Shown piece by piece: positions 58,129 through 64,000 of a DNA stretch of 64,000 nucleotides; the first letter of the stretch is position 1, and every line of letters starts with the position of its first letter. A program made the translations under genes and the position numbers. This DNA is from Modestobacter caceresii (GTDB lineage: Bacteria > Actinomycetota > Actinomycetes > Mycobacteriales > Geodermatophilaceae): the NCBI RefSeq assembly GCF_000761485.1, contig NZ_JPMX01000058.1, positions 65,601 through 129,600 of the forward strand. The letters run 5' to 3'. The notes under the pieces were generated by a model, which was not told where the DNA came from, did no database searches, and worked only from the letters and a program-made list of their open reading frames with translations.

Positions 58129-58748
58129 CAGCTCACCGCCCAGGTGTCCAGGTGGACGGCGTTGGGGGTGAGGAGCCGGTGCAGGTCCTCCAGCAACGAC
58201 GTCAGCAGCGCGTCGGGATCGGTGGCGAGGGTGTCGGCGATGCCCACCCGCGCGGCGGTGGCCGCAGCGCCCTCGCAGGCCCGCCAGAGGCTGGTCTCCA
58301 TGTGCGCCCACTCGAACAGGTCGTAGGCGGCGGCCGACAGCACGGCGAGCGGGCGGCCGGGCAACCCGACCGCGTAGGCGTCCGGCGCGGCGGCGCTGTT
58401 CCCCAGGCCCAGCACCAGGGGCACCATCCGGACCCGTCGGGCCAGGTCGCGGGCCGACTCGGTGCCGGGCGCGGCCAGGGCGACGAGCCCCTGCTCCTGC
58501 AGCCGGTCCAGCCGCTGCGCGCAGTCGGGAACGCCGACCGACTCGGCCTGCGCGGCCAGCGCGTCGGGGGTCCACGGGCGCGGTACGTGGTCGGCGGGCC
58601 CGTGCGCCATGGCCCAGACCCCGAACTCGGCCGAGGTGAGGCTGTGCAGGGCTGCGCCGACCCGGACGTCGAACTGGTCCACGACCGCGCGGACGCCGAT
58701 CAGCTGACCGATCGGGTAGACCTGCAACGCGGTCGAGTCGCTGGTCAT
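58128..58748 (-). CDS. Uncharacterised protein, second of a paralogous pair
   Basis: A 206-residue soluble protein homologous to its downstream neighbour. The start (TALQVYPIGQLIGVRAVVDQFDVRVGAALHSLTSAEFGVWAMAHG) is followed by the helix-turn-helix-like block WTPDALAAQAESVGVPDCAQRLDRLQEQGLVAL. The second half is LVLGLGNSAAAPDAYAVGLPG...YDLFEWAHME, ending DLHRLLTPNAVHLDTWAVS. The N-terminal module suggests DNA binding or regulation, but this is inference. The ATG at 58748 has TAGGCT 8 nt upstream. Confidence 0.75.
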   Translation of the reverse strand: MTSDSTALQVYPIGQLIGVRAVVDQFDVRVGAALHSLTSAEFGVWAMAHGPADHVPRPWTPDALAAQAESVGVPDCAQRLDRLQEQGLVALAAPGTESARDLARRVRMVPLVLGLGNSAAAPDAYAVGLPGRPLAVLSAAAYDLFEWAHMETSLWRACEGAAATAARVGIADTLATDPDALLTSLLEDLHRLLTPNAVHLDTWAVS

Positions 58749-58756
58749 CGCGGGCG

Positions 58757-58762
58757 AGCCTA
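58757..58762 (-). promoter_or_regulatory. Leaderless -10 element of the paralog pair
   Basis: TAGGCT on the minus strand, 8 nt before the ATG at 58748. Confidence 0.45.
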
Positions 58763-58846
58763 ACCGGGGTCGGGAGTCCGACGCCGGGCCGCCGGGCCGG
58801 TGTCGGCCGGTCCGGGGGGCCCGGGGAGGCCGCCGCCCAGGTCAGC

Positions 58847-59056
58847 TCAGCGGACGGTGCGGATCTGGGTGCTGGTGGTCGACAGCGGTGCCCACGGGTC
58901 GGGGTGCGGCTGCCCGGCGTCGCTCGCCCAGCCCGGCGCGCGGCTGCCCGTCGTGCTGCCCCGGGTGGCCGGGCGGGCGGACAGGTGCACGATCAGGAAG
59001 AGCAGGACGAGCAGCCCCACGAGAACGCCGGCGATGTTCAAGAGCGTCGAGAGCAT
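58847..59056 (-). CDS. Small single-helix membrane protein, unknown
   Basis: A 69-residue protein with one N-terminal membrane helix (LLNIAGVLVGLLVLLFLIVHL) and a polar Ser/Thr/Pro-rich tail. Support for it as a gene comes from TAGTTT 7 nt before the ATG at 59056 and an abrupt hydrophobic segment. No family is recognised. It lies alone between the paralog pair and pobA on the same strand. Confidence 0.6.
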   Translation of the reverse strand: MLSTLLNIAGVLVGLLVLLFLIVHLSARPATRGSTTGSRAPGWASDAGQPHPDPWAPLSTTSTQIRTVR

Positions 59057-59063
59057 GCAGCTG

Positions 59064-59069
59064 AAACTA
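59064..59069 (-). promoter_or_regulatory. Leaderless -10 element of the small membrane protein
   Basis: TAGTTT on the minus strand, 7 nt before the ATG at 59056. Confidence 0.5.
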
Positions 59070-59251
59070 GTGGTGCGGATTGGTCCGTGTCCGGCGTTCC
59101 ACTGGGCACAAGTAGCCGAAGTCGATCACCAGATGCGGGACATCTGACAGTGGACGTCGACATGTCGACCAGGATTGGACGATCCGACCCGGCAGAGTCT
59201 GCCAGTGCACACGGATTCGCGACAGCCCCGCCCAGCGCCGTCCCCACCCCT

Positions 59252-59279
59252 CACCACCAAAATGGCCATTTCGGTGGTG
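59252..59279. repeat. Palindromic element, copy C (terminator after pobA)
   Basis: CACCACC-a-AAATGGCCATTT-c-GGTGGTG: a perfect 12-bp palindromic core with 7-bp flanking arms, just beyond the pobA stop. It matches copies A and B. Confidence 0.75.
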
Positions 59280-59293
59280 GTGGGGAGAAGGCC

Positions 59294-60466
59294 TCAGGCG
59301 TCGAGGGGGAGGCCGGTGTAGTTCTCGGCCAGCTCGCGGGCGGCGGCCTCGGAGGAGCAGACCCGGCGGAGCTGGGAGAGCTGCAGCTCGGCGTCGAAGT
59401 CGTCGCCGGAGCGGTGCAGCATCGACGTCATCCACCAGGAGAAGTGGGTGCAGCGCCAGACCCGGGCCAGCGCCCGGTCGCTGTAGCCGTCGACCAGGTC
59501 GGTCTGCTTCTCCTGCAGCAGGCGGACCAGTGCGGTGGCGAGCAGCGTGACGTCGGCGACGGCGAGGTTGAGACCCTTGGCGCCGGTCGGCGGGACGATG
59601 TGCGCGGCGTCGCCGGCGAGGAACAGCCGGCCGCGGCGCATCGGCGCGCTGACGAACGAGCGCATCGGCAGGATGGACTTCTCGGTGACCGGGCCGGTCT
59701 CCAGCTCCCAGCCGTCGAGGGCGAACCGGGTGGACAGGTTCTCCCAGATCCGGTCGTCGGACCAGTCCTCGATCTTCTCGTCCGGGTCGACCTGCAGGTA
59801 GAGCCGCGACACCGACGGCGAGCGCATCGACAGCAGCGCGAAGCCGTCGGGGTGCCAGGCGTAGACGAGCTCGTCCTCCGACGGGGCGACGTCGGCCAGG
59901 ATGCCCAGCCAGGCGTAGGGGTAGGTGCGCTCCCACAGTCGGCCGGAGGTGCCGGCGGTGACCACCGGGCGGGAGACGCCGTGGAAGCCGTCGGTGCCGG
60001 CGATGACGTCGCACTCGAGCACCTGGGGCACGCCGTCGGCGTCGGTGAACCGGATGCGGGGGCTGTCGGTGTCGACGTCCTCGGGGGTGACGTCGGAGAC
60101 CTCGAACAGCAGCGGCGGGCCGTCGTCGAGCTGGGCGGCGATGAGGTCCTTGGTCACCTCGGTCTGCCCGTAGACCCACACCTTGCGGCCGCACAACTCG
60201 GGGAAGTCCAGGTGGTGCCGGGTGCCGGGGTACTGCAGGAAGATGCCGTCGTGCGGCAGGCCCTCGCGCTGCAGCCGGTCGCCCATGCCGGCGTCGATCA
60301 GCGTGGAGACGGTGTGCTGCTCCAGGATCCCGGCCCGGATCCGGGCCTCGACGTAGTCGCGGGACCGGTTCTCCAGGACGACGGTGTCGATGCCCTGCAG
60401 CTGCAGGAGCCGGGACAGCAGCAGCCCCGCCGGGCCGGCTCCGATGATCCCCACCTGGGTGCGCAT
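59294..60466 (-). CDS. pobA: 4-hydroxybenzoate 3-monooxygenase
   Basis: A 390-residue flavoprotein hydroxylase that converts 4-hydroxybenzoate to protocatechuate using NAD(P)H and oxygen. The FAD motif is VGIIGAGPAGLLLSRLLQLQGIDTVVLENRS; the DG motif is CDVIAGTDGFHGVSRPV; the second FAD motif is GRLFLAGDAAHIVPPTGAKGLNLAVADVTLLA. YVEARIRAGILEQHTV is diagnostic for PobA over related phenol hydroxylases. The start at 60466 has a CACACT hexamer at 6 nt, a weak leaderless-type promoter. Its product feeds PcaHG encoded 0.9 kb away. Confidence 0.96.
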   Translation of the reverse strand: MRTQVGIIGAGPAGLLLSRLLQLQGIDTVVLENRSRDYVEARIRAGILEQHTVSTLIDAGMGDRLQREGLPHDGIFLQYPGTRHHLDFPELCGRKVWVYGQTEVTKDLIAAQLDDGPPLLFEVSDVTPEDVDTDSPRIRFTDADGVPQVLECDVIAGTDGFHGVSRPVVTAGTSGRLWERTYPYAWLGILADVAPSEDELVYAWHPDGFALLSMRSPSVSRLYLQVDPDEKIEDWSDDRIWENLSTRFALDGWELETGPVTEKSILPMRSFVSAPMRRGRLFLAGDAAHIVPPTGAKGLNLAVADVTLLATALVRLLQEKQTDLVDGYSDRALARVWRCTHFSWWMTSMLHRSGDDFDAELQLSQLRRVCSSEAAARELAENYTGLPLDA

Positions 60467-60528
60467 CGCCCGAGTGTGACCCCGGCCGCCGACCTGGGGC
60501 GACCTCCCCCTCCCGCTGGGCGGAAGGA

Positions 60529-61305
60529 TCAGCGGAACTGCTCGGTGCGCGCCAGGGCCCGGCCGATGCCGCGGGCGGCCACCTGCAGCACCGGGGCCAG
60601 CCGGGCGACGTCGCGACGGTGGGCCGGGACGACGATGCCCAGCGCGGCGACCACCATCGGCCCGGCCAGCCGCTCCACGGTCACCGGGACGGCGACCGAC
60701 GCCGCGCCCAGGCTCATCTCCTCCGCGGTGCGGGCCCAGCCGCGGCGGCGCACCTCGGCCAGCTCCCGGCTCAGCAGCCCGGCGTCGACGACGGTGTGCC
60801 GGGTCTCCCGGGTCGGCTGCCGGAGCACCTGCTCCAGGACGTCGTCCGGTGCGGAGGCCAGCAGCACCTTGCCCACCCCGGTGGCGTGCAGCGGCAGCCG
60901 GCTCCCGACCTGGCTGACCACGGGCACCGACTCCCGGCCGGAGATCCGCTCGACGTAGAGCGCCTTGGTGCCCTCGCGCACCGCCAGGTGCACCGTGTCG
61001 CGGGTGGCGGTGTGCACGTCGAGCAGGAACGGCGAGGCGACCTGGCGCAGCTCCAGGTCGACCGGGGCGAGCAGCCCGAGGTCCCAGAGCTTGCGGCCGA
61101 TCTCGTACCGGCCGTCACTGCGGCGGACCAGGGCGCCCCAGGCGGCCAGTTCGGCGAGCAGCCGGTGGGTCGTGGTCAGCGGGGTGCCCGACCGCTCGGC
61201 GACCTCGGAGAGGCTGAGCCGGGGGTGGGCGGCGTCGAAGGCGTCCAGGACGCCGAGCGCACGGGAGGTCACCGAGCGGCCGGCCGCGGCAGCACCACCG
61301 GCCAT
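60529..61305 (-). CDS. IclR-family regulator of protocatechuate genes
   Basis: A 258-residue regulator. The N-terminal winged helix-turn-helix (RALGVLDAFDAAHPRLSLSEVAERSGTPLTTTHRLLAELAAWGAL) is followed by an IclR effector domain (DTVHLAVREGTKALYVERISGRESVPVVSQVGSRLPLHATGVGKVLLA, and RRRGWARTAEEMSLGAASVAVPV). AAGGA lies before the ATG at 61305. It stands between pobA (same strand) and pcaHGB (divergent, 69 nt), so it probably controls both in response to 4-hydroxybenzoate, protocatechuate or a later intermediate, like PcaR/PobR-type IclR proteins. Confidence 0.9.
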   Translation of the reverse strand: MAGGAAAAGRSVTSRALGVLDAFDAAHPRLSLSEVAERSGTPLTTTHRLLAELAAWGALVRRSDGRYEIGRKLWDLGLLAPVDLELRQVASPFLLDVHTATRDTVHLAVREGTKALYVERISGRESVPVVSQVGSRLPLHATGVGKVLLASAPDDVLEQVLRQPTRETRHTVVDAGLLSRELAEVRRRGWARTAEEMSLGAASVAVPVTVERLAGPMVVAALGIVVPAHRRDVARLAPVLQVAARGIGRALARTEQFR

Positions 61306-61362
61306 GGCGTCCTTCTTTCTGCTCAGTGGAAGACGTTGCTTGGGCAGCGTAGTGCCGGGTCG

Positions 61363-61368
61363 TACGGT
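61363..61368 (+). promoter_or_regulatory. Leaderless -10 element of pcaH
   Basis: TACGGT six nt before the ATG at 61375, in the 69-nt divergent region shared with the IclR gene. Confidence 0.55.
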
Positions 61369-61374
61369 CCCGGC

Positions 61375-62142
61375 ATGACCGGGACCACATCTCGCGAGCC
61401 GCGACCGGCGTCGGACAGCGCCCTCGTGTTGCCCCGCTACCTCCGGGAGCCCGCCGAGCGGCGCACCCCGGTGGCCTACGCCGGTTACAAGAGCACGGGG
61501 CTGCGTGCGCCGCTGCGCACGCCGGTCGACCTGCCGCACCGGCTGACCGAGATCACCGGCCCGGTGTTGGGCGAGGACATGGTCACCGCCGCCGACGCCG
61601 ACCTGACGCTGCGCCAGGGCGGCGAGGCCCAGGGTCAGCGGATCATCGTCTACGGCCGGGTGCTCGACAGCGACGGCCGCCCGGTGCCGCACGCACTGGT
61701 GGAGATCTGGCAGGCCAACGCCGCGGGCCGCTACCGGCACGTGGTCGACAACTGGCCGGCCCCGCTGGACCCGCACTTCGACGGGCTGGGCCGGGTGGTG
61801 ACCGACGACCTGGGGCGCTACGAGTTCACCACCATCAAGCCCGGGGCCTACCCGTGGGGCAACCACCACAACGCCTGGCGGCCGGCGCACATCCACTTCA
61901 GCCTCTTCGGCCAGGCGTTCACGCAGCGGCTGGTCACCCAGATGTACTTCCCGGACGACCCGCTGTTCGGGCAGGACCCGATCTTCAACTCCATGCCGAC
62001 GACGGCGCGGCACCGGGCGGTCAGCCGGTTCGACCTGGAGCGCAGCCAGCCCAACTGGGCCCTGGCGTTCCAGTGGGACATCGTGCTGCGTGGGCAGGAC
62101 CAGACGCCCTTCGAGACCGACGACGACGGAGACGTGGCGTGA
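61375..62142 (+). CDS. pcaH: Protocatechuate 3,4-dioxygenase beta subunit
   Basis: A 255-residue intradiol dioxygenase subunit that holds the catalytic non-heme Fe(III). Ligands fall in the expected places: Tyr in AAGRYRHVVDNWPAPLDP, Tyr in IKPGAYPWGNHHNAW, and the two His in RPAHIHFSLFGQAF. IIVYGRVLDSDGRPVPHALVEIWQANA is the intradiol signature. It opens protocatechuate to 3-carboxy-cis,cis-muconate. Its stop overlaps the pcaG GTG (GTGA). Leaderless-type promoter upstream. Confidence 0.97.
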   Translation: MTGTTSREPRPASDSALVLPRYLREPAERRTPVAYAGYKSTGLRAPLRTPVDLPHRLTEITGPVLGEDMVTAADADLTLRQGGEAQGQRIIVYGRVLDSDGRPVPHALVEIWQANAAGRYRHVVDNWPAPLDPHFDGLGRVVTDDLGRYEFTTIKPGAYPWGNHHNAWRPAHIHFSLFGQAFTQRLVTQMYFPDDPLFGQDPIFNSMPTTARHRAVSRFDLERSQPNWALAFQWDIVLRGQDQTPFETDDDGDVA

Positions 62143-62819
62143 GCGCGGACCGACTGCCCCCCCAGGTGCTGGCCGCCGACGAGAGCAACGACCGCCGCCA
62201 GGGCACGCCACGGCGCGGCACCGGCTTCCTGACCGAGCCCTTCCGGCTGGGCACCACCCCGAGCTCCACCGTCGGGCCGTACCTGGCGATCGGGCTGACC
62301 TGGCCCGACGGCCCGGACGTCGTCGCCGAGGGCACCCCGGGCGCCATCTGGCTGCGTGGCCGGGTCTTCGACGGCAACGGCGACCTGGTGCCCGACGGCA
62401 TGATCGAGACCTGGCAGGCCGACCCGGACGGCCGCTTCGCCCACCCGGACGACCCGCGCGGCGCCGTCACCACCCCCGGGTTCCGTGGCGTGGGGCGGTC
62501 GCACACGGTCCCGGGCGGTGAGTACGCCGTCCGCACGCTCAAGCCCGGCCGCGTGCCCGACGGCGAGGGCGGGCTGCAGGCGCCGCACGTCGACGTCTCG
62601 GTCTTCGCCCGTGGCCTGCTCGACCGGCTCGTCACCCGGATCTACTTCGCCGACGAGGCCGCCGCCAACGCCGAGGACGCCGTGCTGCGCAGCCTGCCGG
62701 ACGACGCCTCCCGCGCCACGCTGATCGCCCAGCCCAGCGCGGACGGCTACGTGCTCGACATCCACCTGCAGGGCTGCACGGCCAAGGGCATGGACGAGAC
62801 CGTCTTCTTCGCGGTGTGA
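62139..62819 (+). CDS. pcaG: Protocatechuate 3,4-dioxygenase alpha subunit
   Basis: A 226-residue subunit of the same fold as PcaH but lacking the iron-ligand tyrosine set. TPSSTVGPYLAIGLTWPDGPDVV, IWLRGRVFDGNGDLVPDGMIETWQADPDGRFAHP, APHVDVSVFARGLLDRLVTRIYFADE and the C-terminal DIHLQGCTAKGMDETVFF are typical of alpha subunits. It pairs with PcaH in the active enzyme. An N-terminal extension of about 35 residues precedes the conserved part. Confidence 0.95.
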   Translation: MSADRLPPQVLAADESNDRRQGTPRRGTGFLTEPFRLGTTPSSTVGPYLAIGLTWPDGPDVVAEGTPGAIWLRGRVFDGNGDLVPDGMIETWQADPDGRFAHPDDPRGAVTTPGFRGVGRSHTVPGGEYAVRTLKPGRVPDGEGGLQAPHVDVSVFARGLLDRLVTRIYFADEAAANAEDAVLRSLPDDASRATLIAQPSADGYVLDIHLQGCTAKGMDETVFFAV

Positions 62820-62856
62820 GCGCCGGCCACGCGGGGGCACCCGCCAGGATGGGCGC

Positions 62857-64000
62857 GTGATCCTCGACGCGACCTTCGCCCGTGGCCCGGTCTCCGCCGG
62901 CACCTCCGGGGACGCCTGGCTGGTGGCCCTGCTGGAGGTGGAGGGTGCGCTGGCCCGCGCCGCCGCCCGGGTCGGCCTGGTGGCCGGCACGGCCGCGGAC
63001 GAGGTGAGCCGGGTGTGCGCCGACCCGGCCGCCCTGGACCTCGCGGCGGTGTACGCCCGGGCCGGGGACGCCGGCAACCCGGTGCCCCCGCTGGTCCGGG
63101 CGCTGCAGGACGCCGTCGGCCCGCACGCCGCCCGCGCCGTGCACGTCGGCGCCACCAGCCAGGACGTCGTGGACACCGCGGCGGTGCTGCTGGCCCGCCG
63201 CGGCCTGCAGCTGATCGACGCCGACCTCGCCGCGGCCGCCGAGGCCTGCGCCCGTCTCGCCGGGGCGCACCGGGACGACGTGCTGATGGGCCGCACCCTG
63301 CTGCAGCAGGCGCTGCCGATCACCGCCGGCCTCAAGGCCGCCACCTGGCTCGCCGGGCTGGACGGCGTGCGCGCCCGGATCGCCGCGGTGACGGCGGCGC
63401 TGCCGGTGCAGTACGGCGGGGCGGTGGGCACGCTGGCCGCCAGCTCCGGCTCCGGGGTGGACCTGCGCCGGGAGCTGGCCGCCGAGCTCGGGCTGGTCGC
63501 CACCGAGGTGCCCTGGTTCACCGTGCGGCTGCCGATCGCCGACGTCGCCGGCGTGCTCGGTGCGGCGGCCGGGGTGGTGGCCACGATCGCCCTGGACGTC
63601 GTCCTGCTGGCCCAGACCGAGGTCGCCGAGGTGGCCGAGGTGGCCGAGGCCCGCGGCGGCTCCTCGGCGATGCCGCACAAGAACAACCCGGTGGCCGCGG
63701 TCTCCGCCCGGGCCTGCGCCCGCCGCGCCCCCGGGCTGGTCGCCACCCTCTTCGCCGCGATGGAGCAGGAGCACGAGCGCGGCGCGGGCACCTGGCACGC
63801 GGAGTGGCCGACGCTCACCGACCTGCTCGGCACGGTCGGTTCGGCGGCGTCCTGGCTGGCCGAGTGCCTGGCCTCGCTGCGGCTGGACCCGGAGCGGATG
63901 GCGCGGACGGTGGCCGCGGCCGGCGACCCCCAGCTGGCCGGTGCGCTGGCCGAGGCGCTCGCCCCGGCCCTGGGCGCGGGCCCCGCGCACGACGCCGCGG
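62857..64000 (+). CDS. pcaB: 3-carboxy-cis,cis-muconate cycloisomerase, cut by the window edge
   Basis: About 381 codons are visible from a GTG at 62857, with no stop before the edge. It belongs to the fumarase/aspartase superfamily: VGATSQDVVDTAAVLLARRG, GRTLLQQALPITAGLKAATWLAGL, VQYGGAVGTLAA and the signature GSSAMPHKNNPVAAVSARACARRAPG. PcaB lactonises the PcaHG product to 4-carboxymuconolactone. It lies 37 nt after pcaG, the normal pca order; pcaD/pcaL and pcaC probably follow outside the window. CAGGAT six nt before the GTG is a weak leaderless element. Confidence 0.95.
   Translation, partial: MILDATFARGPVSAGTSGDAWLVALLEVEGALARAAARVGLVAGTAADEVSRVCADPAALDLAAVYARAGDAGNPVPPLVRALQDAVGPHAARAVHVGATSQDVVDTAAVLLARRGLQLIDADLAAAAEACARLAGAHRDDVLMGRTLLQQALPITAGLKAATWLAGLDGVRARIAAVTAALPVQYGGAVGTLAASSGSGVDLRRELAAELGLVATEVPWFTVRLPIADVAGVLGAAAGVVATIALDVVLLAQTEVAEVAEVAEARGGSSAMPHKNNPVAAVSARACARRAPGLVATLFAAMEQEHERGAGTWHAEWPTLTDLLGTVGSAASWLAECLASLRLDPERMARTVAAAGDPQLAGALAEALAPALGAGPAHDAA

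Noticed and set aside
61306..61374. Specific IclR operator between the regulator and pcaH
   Set aside because: Only imperfect repeats around TTTCTGCTCAGTGGAAG; plausible location but the symmetry is too poor to list as a site.

Overview
The window is very G+C-rich bacterial chromosome with GC-biased third codon positions, many GTG starts and many 1-4 nt start/stop overlaps. Several markers point to Actinomycetota: DUF3151, DUF3073, a GPGG-motif small membrane protein, S-(hydroxymethyl)mycothiol dehydrogenase, a HAIR operator upstream of clpB and many leaderless genes. The gene set fits the Geodermatophilaceae (Blastococcus, Modestobacter or Geodermatophilus), but that family assignment is an inference. 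I see no rRNA, tRNA, CRISPR array, insertion sequence or prophage. No gap between genes reaches 300 bases.

Layout. 1-7570: catabolic cluster with an enoyl-CoA hydratase (cut by the left edge), a family III CoA-transferase and a MatC-type dicarboxylate carrier. Divergent from these are a class V aminotransferase and a fused FAD/Fe-S glycolate-oxidase-type dehydrogenase. 7600-14400: DHA2 drug-type MFS pump, an OsmC/OhrR-like peroxide pair, ClpB under a HAIR site, and a Q/Y-repeat membrane protein. 14300-20950: membrane protein, fasciclin lipoprotein, pyrE, a second FAD-linked oxidase, a CoA-disulfide-reductase-like flavoprotein, class II aldolase with DUF3151, and the GPGG micro-protein. 20996-25534: alcohol dehydrogenase, DUF59 Fe-S assembly protein and amidohydrolase, divergent from a GAF/Fis activator; this resembles the accessory genes of propane-type di-iron monooxygenase clusters but has no monooxygenase. 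25550-27468: orphan CUT2 ABC ATPase and permease.

28236-48106 is rich in de novo purine genes: purA, purD, purB-purC, purS-purQ-purL-SCP-like and purF-purM, then DUF3073 and valine dehydrogenase. Among them are GDPD, RsgA, an AI-2E transporter, a PilZ protein and a formaldehyde-oxidation island (mscR, an MBL hydrolase and a divergent oxalate/formate-type MFS carrier with its small subunit). 49990-52837: complete CUT2 sugar ABC operon. 52989-58748: M23 peptidase, poly-Ser lipoprotein, MBL hydrolase, GMC oxidoreductase (possibly MftG) and a tandem pair of unknown paralogs. 59294-64000: aromatic catabolism (pobA, IclR regulator, pcaH, pcaG, pcaB, the last cut by the right edge), converting 4-hydroxybenzoate through protocatechuate to the start of the beta-ketoadipate pathway.

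Four features recur across the window. At least fifteen genes have a TANNNT hexamer 6-8 nt before the start codon, which indicates leaderless transcription. Perfect GC hairpins lie at most gene ends. A small palindrome family with a conserved AATGGCCATT-like core occurs three times, each time just after a stop codon. Paralogous pairs occur (two CUT2 transporters, two GlcD-type oxidases, two unknown proteins).
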